From a virus, in the IMG/VR virus record IMGVR_UViG_3300020156_000003, positions 1 through 46,824 of that record: a stretch of 46,824 nt of DNA, one strand, 5' to 3'. The notes below the pieces were generated by a model, which saw nothing but the letters and a program-made list of their open reading frames with translations, searched no databases and had not been told where the DNA came from. The translations under genes and the position numbers were made by a program. Shown piece after piece: positions 1 to 6,592 of this stretch (positions are counted from its first letter, which is position 1; each line of letters opens with the position of its first letter).

Positions 1-1
1 C

Positions 2-124
2 CCGCTGCTGGAGGCAGCGAAAAAGAAAGGCTACCGTCATGTCGATGACGGCATGAGCCTGGCCTACCACTTCTATCAATACCTGGAGAAGGGCGCCAAT
101 GCCGACAATCCTGAAGCTGACTGA
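2..124 (+). CDS. C-terminal fragment of an unknown protein (5' end outside window)
   Basis: An open frame runs from the window edge to a TGA at 122-124 and encodes the last 40 residues of a protein ending in NADNPEAD. Its stop overlaps the next gene by 26 bp, the tight packing expected of a phage early operon. The fragment is rich in Lys, His and Tyr and shows no recognisable motif. The start lies outside the window, so no function can be assigned. That it is coding is inferred from frame openness and overlap only. Confidence 0.5.
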   Translation, partial: PLLEAAKKKGYRHVDDGMSLAYHFYQYLEKGANADNPEAD

Positions 125-728
125 TCCGATGGTGAAGGAGGCCGCGCGCCACCCTGCACTCGATGGACTGAAGCGGATTGGCCGCGGTGCCTTCTGCGCC
201 GTGTATGACAAAGGCGACACGGTCGTGAAGATGACCTGCGATCCGATCCAGTATGCGTTCACCTGCGACGCCTGGAGTCCCGAAGGGCCGTTCTTCCCGC
301 GCCTGGTGGAGAACCACTTCTGCATCGGCGAAACCTGGAAGGGTGTGCCGATCTACCTGTTTGAAGTGGAAAAGCTGGCGCCGGTGCGCCGCGACTCGCC
401 GGCCCACATCAAGCGCTTGGCGCGTCGCCTGATCAAAGCGACAGCGGACTCGATGTGGTCGCAGGCAAGCCGGCACCGACGCGGCAGCTACGTGAATCAG
501 AAGCGGGATGCGTCCATGAGCGCGTTGCAGGAAGTGATTGACGAAGGCAAGCTGCCGGCCGATCTGCTGGAGGCGCTACAGGATGTCCACACCTTCGTGT
601 CCAACTACGACGCCATGATCGACTTCCACGGTAAGAACCTGATGCTGCGTGGCGAGCAGTTGATCCTGAATGATGTGGTGGCGGATCCGTTGCAGGTCAG
701 GGCGCTATGGGGGAAGGCTTACCTATAG
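99..728 (+). CDS. Small protein-kinase-like protein
   Basis: The 209-residue product has the landmarks of a compact kinase fold. There is a glycine loop GRGAFCAVY at residues 28-36, a candidate ATP-binding Lys44 in VVKMT, and a catalytic-loop-like DFHGKN at 175-180. The last matches the D-x-H-x-x-N pattern of APH/ABC1-type kinases, and a possible metal-binding Asp192 follows in LILNDVV. Known phage kinases (for example the T7 0.7 protein) modify host proteins early in infection; the target here is unknown. The protein is shorter than typical kinases (~250-300 aa), with a reduced C-lobe. The start overlaps the upstream gene, so both are probably translated from one message. Motif reading is by eye; a degenerate pseudokinase is possible. 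Confidence 0.6.
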   Translation: MPTILKLTDPMVKEAARHPALDGLKRIGRGAFCAVYDKGDTVVKMTCDPIQYAFTCDAWSPEGPFFPRLVENHFCIGETWKGVPIYLFEVEKLAPVRRDSPAHIKRLARRLIKATADSMWSQASRHRRGSYVNQKRDASMSALQEVIDEGKLPADLLEALQDVHTFVSNYDAMIDFHGKNLMLRGEQLILNDVVADPLQVRALWGKAYL

Positions 729-732
729 GAAT

Positions 733-775
733 CAGTCACGAATGACTTGCGGCGCCTATGTGCGCTTGCGATGAT
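733..775 (+). promoter_or_regulatory. Promoter with 18-bp-type dyad upstream
   Basis: The dyad CAGTCACGAATGACTT (733-748) overlaps the -35 box TTGCGG (747-752). A 17-bp spacer leads to GATGAT (770-775), a modest -10. The stretch CGCTTGCGATGAT (763-775) recurs at 4025-4037 beside another copy of the dyad. It would drive the gene at 808. Confidence 0.45.
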
Positions 776-807
776 CTTTCTACCGACAAATAACAGGGAG
801 AACTGGA

Positions 808-1062
808 ATGTCCGCAGTTGCAACCGAGCCGATTCGCGTAACGAACACGCAGCACGCCGACCTGATGCGCTTTGCCTTCAATCAGGTGTGCAACCAGGAG
901 GACTGGAAGGCGCCGATCGACTGCCTCGTCCCGTGGGAGCTGGCGAACGTCTACATCGACGCCATCACGTTCATGACCGGCGTGCGACCGAGCTATCTGA
1001 AGGACGGCAGCATGTGCCGCCTGACGTGCATCGGCTACCGCGCAGGGCCGGCAGGAGGATAA
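808..1062 (+). CDS. Hypothetical phage protein, 84 aa
   Basis: This 84-residue protein begins at ATG 808 behind a purine-rich ribosome site (AGGGAGAA). It has an aromatic, Cys-containing central region (NQVCNQEDWKAPIDCLVPW) and no domain I recognise. Its TAA sits inside the ribosome site of the next gene, so the two are probably translationally coupled. A candidate promoter with a dyad operator lies 30-75 bp upstream. Its function is unknown. Confidence 0.65.
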   Translation: MSAVATEPIRVTNTQHADLMRFAFNQVCNQEDWKAPIDCLVPWELANVYIDAITFMTGVRPSYLKDGSMCRLTCIGYRAGPAGG

Positions 1063-1064
1063 AC

Positions 1065-1553
1065 ATGAAGCTGAACAAACGAGAGATGGCACTGATCCTG
1101 GCAGGACTGCGCCTGCTGCAACAACAACTGACGAGCGGCGATGGTGCGCGCAGCCTGCCGCCTGGCATCGAGGACATTCTGACCGATTCGGACATGGAGA
1201 ACTGCCCGCCCGAGCGCATCGATCGCCTGTGCGAGAAGATCAACTTGGACGATGAGAAGGCGGAGACTGGCGATATGCCATTCGAGACACCGATTCGCAT
1301 TGAGGACGAGCGCTTCCTGGTGGCCGCCGACAACGAGCTGATTATCGAGGCATGGGCGCATGGGCCTGGCGAACTAGACGCAATCGTGAAGGCGGTCAAT
1401 TCGCACCAGCCGGCGGTGGACGCGCTGGCGAAGTGCTACAACGCGCTCGGCGATTGGGTGGACATCCAATCGAAGGGTGATGAGCGCGAGTCCGACCAAG
1501 AAGCGCTGCGTGAGGCCGCCCAAGTGTTGCGCGCGGCAGGGCGATTGGAATAG
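1065..1553 (+). CDS. Hypothetical phage protein, 162 aa
   Basis: The start is placed at ATG 1065 because AGGAGG (1053-1058) lies directly before it and the previous gene stops at 1062. The same frame is open back to 747, but that extension overlaps the 84-aa gene and lacks a ribosome site. The protein is acidic and probably mostly helical, with Leu-rich N-terminus MKLNKREMALILAGLRLL. The C-terminal half contains AVDALAKCYNALGDW and ends AAQVLRAAGRLE. No catalytic motif is seen. It probably shares a transcript with the gene at 808. Confidence 0.65.
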   Translation: MKLNKREMALILAGLRLLQQQLTSGDGARSLPPGIEDILTDSDMENCPPERIDRLCEKINLDDEKAETGDMPFETPIRIEDERFLVAADNELIIEAWAHGPGELDAIVKAVNSHQPAVDALAKCYNALGDWVDIQSKGDERESDQEALREAAQVLRAAGRLE

Positions 1554-1590
1554 GAGCGAACGTGAAACGAGGCTAACTTGGGGCAGATAA

Positions 1591-1619
1591 TTGCCGCAAA
1601 GTAAAGGCGCAGCTATGAT
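1591..1619 (+). promoter_or_regulatory. Sigma70-type promoter without the dyad
   Basis: TTGCCG (1591-1596), a 17-bp spacer and TATGAT (1614-1619) precede the gene at 1646. No dyad operator is present, which sets this promoter apart from most others in the window. Confidence 0.5.
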
Positions 1620-1645
1620 CTTGCCCTCACCATCAGGAGCAGAAC

Positions 1646-1957
1646 ATGAACAAGATCATCCTTGCCGCCGCCCTCATGACCGCGGCGTTCGCCAACGCGC
1701 AGACTGTCGTCATCCCGCCGGCCGGCTTCCAGGCTGAGAAGATGAACGCCTGCCGCAAGTTTGGCGAGGCCGCCATCGACACGTATAGCATCTACAAGGC
1801 GTCGCCGAAGATGCTACCGAAACTGCGCGGTGCGCATCCGGTGGATGACCGCGTGATCGACGCGATTGTGGCGGGAAGGGTGCATGATCAGCAGGCTGCG
1901 TACCAGCTCGGCGTCGCCTACTGTTACGACTACATTGATGAACAGGCGAGAAAATGA
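1646..1957 (+). CDS. Small exported protein with signal peptide
   Basis: The 103-residue product starts with a typical Sec signal peptide: MNK, the hydrophobic run IILAAALMTAAFA, and a probable cleavage after ANA before QTVV. The mature part has two Cys (in MNACRKFG and VAYCYDY), which could form a disulfide in the periplasm. Its ribosome site is AGGAGCAG. It has its own promoter (1591-1619) and overlaps the next gene by 4 bp (ATGA). Phage-encoded exported proteins often act on the envelope or on superinfection, but nothing here specifies that. Confidence 0.65.
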   Translation: MNKIILAAALMTAAFANAQTVVIPPAGFQAEKMNACRKFGEAAIDTYSIYKASPKMLPKLRGAHPVDDRVIDAIVAGRVHDQQAAYQLGVAYCYDYIDEQARK

Positions 1958-2325
1958 CAGCTAAAGGATCCCGCGCCGGACTGCCGGTGAAAACGATTGA
2001 GGTTGGTGAGGAGCCGACCACCTGCATCTACTGCGGCAGCCGGACGAACATGATCGGCATCGCACTGAACGGCAAGCGGCGCGAGGTCTGCATCCACTGT
2101 GAGCAGCAATACGATGTGGAAGACGAGATCGAGACGATCGCGGACGATTCTGAAGATGCAGAGGAGGGCGTCACGATCCCCGCGCCATTCCAAGAGACAC
2201 CGATCCTGGACAAGATCCTGGCCGAGTTCGAGGGCAAGCCGGCAACGCCTGAGGTGGGTCAGGAAGAACTGAACCACCTGTTCGGCATCAAGCCTAGTCC
2301 GTATCCCGATTTCGGGAGTTACTAA
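1954..2325 (+). CDS. Zinc-ribbon-like protein, 123 aa
   Basis: Two CxxC knuckles, CIYC (residues 24-27) and CIHC (46-49), form a probable treble-clef or zinc-ribbon domain. A long acidic linker and a proline-rich tail follow. The protein ends YPDFGSY, nearly the same as the HPDFGSF end of the next gene product. ATGA coupling joins it to the exported protein upstream and its TAA overlaps the ATG downstream, so all three genes form one operon. Zinc ribbons commonly bind nucleic acid or RNA polymerase; the partner here is unknown. Confidence 0.65.
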   Translation: MTAKGSRAGLPVKTIEVGEEPTTCIYCGSRTNMIGIALNGKRREVCIHCEQQYDVEDEIETIADDSEDAEEGVTIPAPFQETPILDKILAEFEGKPATPEVGQEELNHLFGIKPSPYPDFGSY

Positions 2326-2624
2326 TGAGTAGCCATTGGGAGTGGGAGGAGCGCGTGGTCAGGCGACATGAAGTGGACAAGCCATTTGCGCCTGAGAACG
2401 GGCGGCCGCTCAAGTTTGGCATCGGCGATAGCGTGATCTATACCAACGACGCCGGCATCGAGTTCTGCTGCCGGATTACCGGCTATTACCTGCCCGATCC
2501 AATCAACGCGATGTATGCGAAAGGCTCGCGGTATCTTGTGAACTCGTCCTCGCCGTGGTTTCCGGTGAAAGAGTCGGAGCTGCGTCTGGTGGCGTCAGCG
2601 CATCCCGATTTCGGTTCCTTTTAA
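2325..2624 (+). CDS. Hypothetical protein with PDFGSF tail
   Basis: The 99-residue protein starts at an ATG overlapping the previous TAA. The middle section (FGIGDSVIYTNDAGIEFCCRI) reads like a small beta-barrel of the kind found in short phage proteins. The end, HPDFGSF, matches the C-terminus of the upstream zinc-ribbon protein, although the bodies of the two proteins do not resemble each other. No enzyme motif is seen. Confidence 0.65.
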   Translation: MSSHWEWEERVVRRHEVDKPFAPENGRPLKFGIGDSVIYTNDAGIEFCCRITGYYLPDPINAMYAKGSRYLVNSSSPWFPVKESELRLVASAHPDFGSF

Positions 2625-2629
2625 CGCTC

Positions 2630-2658
2630 TTGCGGATAAGTCATCGCTGAACTACAAT
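2630..2658 (+). promoter_or_regulatory. Promoter with degenerate dyad in spacer
   Basis: TTGCGG (2630-2635), a 17-bp spacer and TACAAT (2653-2658) form a good sigma70 promoter. The spacer carries AAGTCATCGCTGAACT, an intact left half-site and a damaged right half-site of the recurrent dyad. The leader it would produce contains two hairpins, TCTCAAGC/GCTTGAGA (about 2666-2690) and GTCGCA/TGCGAC (about 2699-2712). Confidence 0.6.
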
Positions 2659-2732
2659 TGCCTGTCTCAAGCCTGCGTGCGCTTGAGACTATATGTCTGT
2701 CGCATGTGCGACGACACACAAGGGAAGCCACC

Positions 2733-3080
2733 ATGTTTTGGATTATCACGAAGGATCACATCAACAAAGGCAGTGATGACGGCGTTTTATCCCGCGTCGG
2801 CACCTACATGACGAGCGGCCACCGCCTGCTCGACGCTGCCGTCTTTGCCGCTCCGCGGGAAGCAAGGCCGCAGATTCTCGAAGGCTGCAAGCAGGTGTGC
2901 GACTACGAGTTCCGCCTGTATGACGACGACGGCGAGCTTTACTACGAAGGCTTGTGCTACCGGCTCGACAAGGCATCGGAGCAGGGCGCGTTCGAGCCGC
3001 TGGATTGGGCCGCCAACGAAGCCGGCTGCACCCGCATGGATTACCGCAAGAAAGGAGAGGCAGAATGGAAGACGCTGTGA
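2733..3080 (+). CDS. Hypothetical phage protein, 115 aa
   Basis: The ATG at 2733 follows AAGGGAAG at ordinary spacing, so the upstream in-frame extension to 2658, which crosses the promoter leader, is rejected. The sequence begins MFWIITKDHINKGSDDG and contains CDYEFRLYDDDGELYYEGLCY, a strand-rich acidic segment. It overlaps the next start by 16 bp. Its own promoter and hairpin-rich 5' leader suggest separate control. I do not recognise a function. Confidence 0.7.
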   Translation: MFWIITKDHINKGSDDGVLSRVGTYMTSGHRLLDAAVFAAPREARPQILEGCKQVCDYEFRLYDDDGELYYEGLCYRLDKASEQGAFEPLDWAANEAGCTRMDYRKKGEAEWKTL

Positions 3081-3295
3081 AAGGACACCTGTTCACGCCG
3101 CGCGTGAGCCATAGCTCCGATGACCGCATCCGGATGTCGCTCGGCGCGGCCGACTACGCCAAGATCAAGCGGGGCGGCCATTGGGGCGCCACCGTCACCG
3201 ATCAGAACACCGGCAAGACCTATCAGGTCGAAGGCGCCTCCTGCGGCCTGCCGCGGTGCTTCTGCGACGCCGTGATCGTCAAGGAGCTGACGTGA
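3065..3295 (+). CDS. Hypothetical protein, 76 aa, Cys-containing C-terminus
   Basis: Starts at ATG 3065 behind AAAGGAGAG. The tail EGASCGLPRCFCDAVIVKELT contains three closely spaced Cys (C-x5-C-x-C), which could bind metal or form disulfides. The central RGGHWGATVTDQNTGKTY is beta-like. It overlaps both neighbours (16 bp upstream; GTGA with the next gene), so it lies inside a translationally coupled string. Confidence 0.65.
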   Translation: MEDAVKGHLFTPRVSHSSDDRIRMSLGAADYAKIKRGGHWGATVTDQNTGKTYQVEGASCGLPRCFCDAVIVKELT

Positions 3296-3543
3296 CCACA
3301 CCCGCCTACAAGATCACTGAGGACATGCTGATGGCGGCCGCCAAGGTCGACGACCTGGATGACGCCGTGCGCGGTGTGATGGATCAGGTCGGCATCACCA
3401 CCGGCGATGTCGCCGGCATCGTGCTGACTTCCTACCAAGACGAATGGGCCGACCTCGATTATTGGGGCCGCCTGGCTGCTCTGCGTGAATGGCGTGACGT
3501 GGAGCAAGTCCGTAACATCGACTACGCCAACATTGAAATTTAA
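3292..3543 (+). CDS. Hypothetical protein, 83 aa (GTG start)
   Basis: The start GTG overlaps the previous stop as GTGA and AAGGAG lies just upstream, which outweighs the longer frame opening at 3181. The product is acidic and alpha-helical in appearance: ITEDMLMAAAKVDDLDDAV, then SYQDEWADLDYWGRLAALRE. No domain is recognised. Confidence 0.65.
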   Translation: MTTPAYKITEDMLMAAAKVDDLDDAVRGVMDQVGITTGDVAGIVLTSYQDEWADLDYWGRLAALREWRDVEQVRNIDYANIEI

Positions 3544-3548
3544 ACAAC

Positions 3549-3716
3549 ATGAACATCCTCGACTTCAACGACCCCGATCCGATGACCCGCGCACACTTCG
3601 AGGCGCCCGACATTGACCTGCTCGACCGGCTGCCCAGCCTGTTCCCGATCCCCGTTTCGGCACCGGAACTGACCTTCCACATGCTGCCGCAATACTGCGT
3701 CCAGGAGGGCGGTTAA
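3549..3716 (+). CDS. Small acidic protein, 55 aa
   Basis: A 55-codon frame starts at ATG 3549, five bases after the previous stop, and ends at TAA 3714-3716, just before a good terminator. The product begins MNILDFNDPDPMTRAHFEAP and contains LLDRLPSLFPIPVS. There is no clear ribosome site, so it may rely on reinitiation. It is kept because it fills the gap to the terminator and has native-like codon use. Confidence 0.45.
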   Translation: MNILDFNDPDPMTRAHFEAPDIDLLDRLPSLFPIPVSAPELTFHMLPQYCVQEGG

Positions 3717-3727
3717 ACCGCACGCAG

Positions 3728-3752
3728 AACAGGCTTGCACGCCTGTTTTCTT
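3728..3752 (+). terminator. Intrinsic terminator
   Basis: AACAGGC (3728-3734) pairs with GCCTGTT (3741-3747) around a TTGCAC loop, followed by a T-rich run. It closes the operon 2733-3716. Confidence 0.7.
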
Positions 3753-4037
3753 GCACGCAAAACAACGCCTTGGAAAAGCCAATAAATTCAATGACTTACA
3801 TCGCCTCGGATGCAGAGCTATTGCGGGAAGACTGCTGAACGCCTGACACGGTCAACTCAGCACTGAAGCAAAGCACCGGGAACCACGCGGAAGACGGGCA
3901 AAATCGCACTACAAGCGACCGGATCGACACCAGTCGATACCTGATGACACTGACCCTCTCCGACCGCTCAAAACGCGTTTAAAACGGTAGGAAACATGAA
4001 GCGCCAATTTGCCCGTCCAAAAACCGCTTGCGATGAT
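3753..4037. other. Intergenic stretch without a supported gene
   Basis: About 285 bp with no convincing gene. A 16-codon frame (ATG 3996, beginning MKRQFARPKTACDDKS) has a weak ribosome site and its TGA falls inside the dyad at 4038-4053; it could be a leader peptide but is unsupported. TTGCACGC sequences near 3735 and 3751 resemble the inverted repeat upstream of the RHH gene. TTGCCC (4012-4017), a 17-bp gap and GATGAT might form a weak promoter ending at about 4037. Confidence 0.4.
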
Positions 4038-4053
4038 AAGTCATGAATGACTT
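4038..4053. promoter_or_regulatory. Dyad operator AAGTCATGAATGACTT
   Basis: A perfect 6+4+6 copy of the recurrent dyad, 16 bp before the ATG of the gene at 4069. The preceding 13 bases CGCTTGCGATGAT also adjoin the dyad near 734. A TTGCGA at 4028-4033 sits at -35-like distance but no good -10 follows. Confidence 0.6.
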
Positions 4054-4068
4054 TCAAAAGGAAGGGGA

Positions 4069-4404
4069 ATGGAAATCAGACAAAGCATGATCCTGATGCG
4101 TCCGGCCAACGAGCTGGAATATCAGCTCTACCAGGAGCTAACGCAACCGCTCGCCGATTGGGCTAAAGCGCATCCTGGCGAGCGTCCCGATCCGGCAACC
4201 CGTAGGCGCTTCAAGACGATCATGGACAAGATCGAACACGTCGGACTGCGCCCATCCCCGCTGGGCCTGCTTGTGATCGACCGGCCGGACATTCTCGAAG
4301 GAGAACATCCGATCGAGACGGTCGATCTCGTCACCCGCATGTGGATTGAAGCCTGGCTGCAAACCACCGGACAGATGAGGAGGCGCCATGCTTACTTCCA
4401 ATGA
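4069..4404 (+). CDS. Hypothetical phage protein, 111 aa
   Basis: Starts at ATG 4069 after AAAAGGAAGGGGA. The protein is helical in look: ELEYQLYQELTQPLADWAKA, a basic TRRRFKTIMDKIEH stretch, then ETVDLVTRMWIEAWLQTTGQ and a basic end. It overlaps the next gene by 17 bp. The dyad operator directly upstream suggests it is one of the co-regulated transcription starts. Function unknown. Confidence 0.65.
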   Translation: MEIRQSMILMRPANELEYQLYQELTQPLADWAKAHPGERPDPATRRRFKTIMDKIEHVGLRPSPLGLLVIDRPDILEGEHPIETVDLVTRMWIEAWLQTTGQMRRRHAYFQ

Positions 4405-4537
4405 AAAGCGCCGACAGACCAATGAGGCCCGCCGGCGCTTCGCATGGATGTGGATAGAGGATCTGATGTTCCGGATTTTCGTGGTCAGTTATGTGGTTTG
4501 GCTGATCTGTGACGGATACAGGTGGATTGCTCCCTAG
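4388..4537 (+). CDS. Small single-pass membrane protein, 49 aa
   Basis: ATG 4388 follows a near-perfect AGGAGG (4377-4382). The first half is charged (NEKRRQTNEARRRFAWMW) and the second half is a membrane segment (MFRIFVVSYVVWLIC) followed by DGYRWIAP. The positive N-terminus suggests that end stays in the cytoplasm. Such peptides in phages can be holin-like or envelope effectors, but nothing selects between these. Confidence 0.6.
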   Translation: MLTSNEKRRQTNEARRRFAWMWIEDLMFRIFVVSYVVWLICDGYRWIAP

Positions 4538-4678
4538 AACGCGACCTACAGGCGCAACCAGATTGTAGTGAAGACCAGGCAAGCACCGTTGAGGCAAAGC
4601 AAAACCTTGGGTGCCGCCTGCATCTCCGAAAACTATAAGTAGGAGTGTTTTCAGAGTATGAAATACATATAGAGAACG

Positions 4679-4693
4679 CTTGGGACTCCCAAG
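4679..4693. promoter_or_regulatory. Dyad CTTGGGACTCCCAAG, copy 1
   Basis: A perfect 7+1+7 inverted repeat found twice more, at 19758 and 19842. It lies 18 bp before the GTG of the next gene. The AT-rich bases just upstream include GTATGAAATAC, a small dyad resembling AAGTATTTAATACTT at 19784. Confidence 0.6.
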
Positions 4694-4711
4694 GACGCGG
4701 AAAGGAGAAAC

Positions 4712-4948
4712 GTGACACCGGAGAAGCTGATCAAGGTGACGCTGAGACTGGCGTATCGGAACAAGATCCAAGAGATCAAACGTCGGAAAGCAATGAAGGC
4801 CAGGATTGCACGAATGATCGACCGGAACCGAGGCCAGGCCAACATGAGGCCGGAATGGGCAAGGACACTCGCAGGCCAGGCCATCACGGATGCCAGGCCA
4901 TCGGATAAGGAATGGATGAGGAGACTTGACCCGAGCTACGAGGAATAG
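4712..4948 (+). CDS. Basic hypothetical protein, 78 aa (GTG start)
   Basis: GTG 4712 follows AAAGGAGA closely. The product is strongly basic (RNKIQEIKRRKAMKARIARM) and ends EWMRRLDPSYEE, suggesting a nucleic-acid-binding helix. The coding DNA carries two copies of AGGCCAGGCCA (4831-4841, 4873-4883), which recur twice in the non-coding repeat region near 6250-6320. An overlapping frame from 4645 is rejected for lack of a ribosome site. Confidence 0.5.
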   Translation: MTPEKLIKVTLRLAYRNKIQEIKRRKAMKARIARMIDRNRGQANMRPEWARTLAGQAITDARPSDKEWMRRLDPSYEE

Positions 4949-5246
4949 GAGAGACGAAACACGCACAGAGACAGGACGATACGTGCGTAGAGGGAGAGAT
5001 CCTGTATGGGTAGGAGAGACGTATAGGGAGTGCGGCGGTATGTGTAAGGTTCGGTGCGGAACGTAATGCGTTCATCGTTCACCAAGGCTTTTCACCACAC
5101 CTTATACATTGCCTGCCGCCGATTCCCATGCCCATTCCACACAAAATCGTCCGCGGCGCCCCGAGGCAGGGTGAAACCATCCGGCCACACGCCTGGCCTC
5201 GCTCTCTACTATAAGACATCGACCACACAACTGTAAGAGGCAAATC
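4949..5246. other. Intergenic stretch, purine-rich, no gene seen
   Basis: About 300 bp without a supported gene. TAGGAGAGACG occurs twice (near 4946 and 5011) with no start codon behind either. CATCCGGCCACACGCC (5178-5193) is repeated exactly at 6325-6340. TATAAG near 5211 may be a -10 box for the gene at 5247, but its -35 is poor. Confidence 0.4.
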
Positions 5247-5423
5247 ATGAAGGTTTCCGAGGTAGCCCTCGCACTGCATAACGCCGGCATCCCGTTCGCG
5301 GATGTGGCAACGATCATCAATACGCTCGTCTATGTGAAGGATCGCGTGGATACGCTGCCGGAGTTCACGCAGCGGTGCGGCACGTTGGCGGTGGAGCGGA
5401 TTAAGGAGATGGATGTTGGCTGA
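5247..5423 (+). CDS. Hypothetical protein, 58 aa
   Basis: ATG 5247 follows AAGAGGCAAATC. The sequence MKVSEVALALHNAGIPFADV resembles the later 51-aa product (LRNRGIPFEQA) around the GIPF core, so the two may be distant relatives or share a small helical hairpin fold. It overlaps the next gene by 11 bp. Function unknown. Confidence 0.55.
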   Translation: MKVSEVALALHNAGIPFADVATIINTLVYVKDRVDTLPEFTQRCGTLAVERIKEMDVG

Positions 5424-5559
5424 AAAGATCACCGTGCCGATCCCCAAGCCGAAGAAACGCATCGGCGTGATGCCCACCAGGCGGGAAAAGGACAAATCCA
5501 AAGAGATCCCCAGGCGCGACAAGCACCGGCGTCGGAGTACGGCTGACGACCCGGTATAG
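5413..5559 (+). CDS. Basic small protein, 48 aa
   Basis: ATG 5413 is preceded by AAGGAG (5403-5408) inside the end of the previous gene. The product is Lys/Arg/Pro-rich (VPIPKPKKRIGVMPTRREKD, then RRDKHRRRS), probably disordered and nucleic-acid-binding. It ends at TAG 5557-5559, just before a long inverted repeat. No domain is recognised. Confidence 0.55.
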   Translation: MLAEKITVPIPKPKKRIGVMPTRREKDKSKEIPRRDKHRRRSTADDPV

Positions 5560-5796
5560 GCGCCGTGTACGGCGGGCAGCCTGGTAAGGCATGGCGGCTC
5601 GGCCCGCCGTATAAGAACGCCACGGCCATCCGTGGAAAATTTGGATCAGCCTCGGAACGCCTAGGAATAATCTTCGGAGCTATCCTAGGCAAAGCGAAAG
5701 GATGTTTGGTTGGCGACCGCAAGAAGCCAAATACATGCCTGGTTGCGGTTGAGATTATGACGGTGCAGCGACGTGCTGCGACCAACCTATAAGATC
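5560..5796. other. Structured non-coding stretch
   Basis: Three nested or consecutive inverted repeats are visible. TACGGCGGGC (5568-5577) pairs with GCCCGCCGTA (5602-5611). GCCTAGGA (5659-5666) pairs with TCCTAGGC (5683-5690). GGTTG (5741) with CAACC (5783) encloses GCAGC-GACGT-GCTGC (5765-5779). A 75-codon frame over the region lacks a ribosome site. It may be a structured RNA or a set of protein-binding sites. Confidence 0.4.
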
Positions 5797-6120
5797 ATGC
5801 AAACCACGACCCTGACCGGCATCGCCTACGAAGAACTGTACTGCGCACATCACGACAAGCGGACGATCCCGTTGCTCCTGCTGCGCAACCTGCACAAGCT
5901 GCCCGAGTGCAAATTCCACGCGAACGACGGCAACGACCACCTGATCCTGGACTACGACGGATGGTTCCGCTACATCCTGGTCAGCAACCAGATCATCACG
6001 GTCGGCGAGCACCGCATCGAGAACGGAATGGGCGACGTGCTGACCTGCGCGTCCTACAGCACGTACCAGGACGCGCTGCGCGCGTGCATGAACGTCCTGA
6101 CGACCGACAACGACCTGTAA
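5797..6120 (+). CDS. Hypothetical protein, 107 aa
   Basis: The frame is native-like and encodes KFHANDGNDHLILDYDGWFRY and a C-terminal SYSTYQDALRACMNVL. The start at ATG 5797 is chosen because it is the first ATG after the hairpin; GTG 5773 is possible. No Shine-Dalgarno is present, and CCTATAAGATC directly precedes the start, as at the gene starting at 14368 (CTATAAGT-ATG). Its product has no motif I recognise. Confidence 0.6.
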   Translation: MQTTTLTGIAYEELYCAHHDKRTIPLLLLRNLHKLPECKFHANDGNDHLILDYDGWFRYILVSNQIITVGEHRIENGMGDVLTCASYSTYQDALRACMNVLTTDNDL

Positions 6121-6410
6121 GGTTTCCTGACCACCGCACCGAAAACCCAGGCCGAAGGCGAACACAAGACCGGCGGGGAGAATAGGCTGCGACTGGTCAG
6201 CTACCAGGCCATTTCCTAGGCCATCCACGGCATTCCACCACGCTCAGGCCAGGCCACGGCATTCCTCGGCCATCCACGGTACCAGGCCACTGACCGGCCA
6301 GGATCGAGGCCAGGCCACATCACCCATCCGGCCACACGCCACAGTGCGGTTGCGACCATACGTCTACTGCATCACGTCGATGCAGCAACCGACCTACAGG
6401 AGTGACATTC
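6121..6410. repeat. Non-coding region of short GGCC-rich repeats
   Basis: This gap holds exact repeats: GGCCATCCACGG (6219, 6268), CCACGGCATTCC (6225, 6254), AGGCCAGGCCA (6246, 6307; also 4831 and 4873) and CATCCGGCCACACGCC (6325; also 5178). Its right end carries a nested stem, CGGTTGC (6347)/GCAACCG (6385) around TGCATC/GATGCA, in the leader of the next gene. No gene is supported. Confidence 0.6.
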
Positions 6411-6566
6411 ATGAGCGCCATCGACCTCGCCTACTACCGTCGCAAGATCAAGCAGATCGGCACCTGGACGGGCGTGCGGTACCTGCGCAACCGCGGCATC
6501 CCGTTCGAGCAAGCCTACTTCGTCATCTTCGGACGCGCACCGCGCAACATCACCGTCACCCTGTAA
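6411..6566 (+). CDS. Small basic protein with GIPF motif, 51 aa
   Basis: ATG 6411 follows AGGAGT. The product reads as two short helices (AIDLAYYRRKIKQIG and RNRGIPFEQAYFVIFG) with a basic end. The GIPF centre recalls the 58-aa product of 5247-5423, and both genes follow the repeated CATCCGGCCACACGCC sequence. Such short helix-pair proteins are common in phage early regions; function unknown. Confidence 0.6.
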   Translation: MSAIDLAYYRRKIKQIGTWTGVRYLRNRGIPFEQAYFVIFGRAPRNITVTL

Positions 6567-6592
6567 TCCACATCGACCAGGAGAACTATGTC

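Noticed and set aside
747-1553. Long in-frame version (268 aa) of the gene at 1065
   Set aside because: It overlaps another gene throughout its extension and has no ribosome site, unlike ATG 1065 behind AGGAGG.
4331-4966. 211-codon minus-strand frame
   Set aside because: Cys/Leu/Pro-rich and opposite three plus-strand genes with good ribosome sites.
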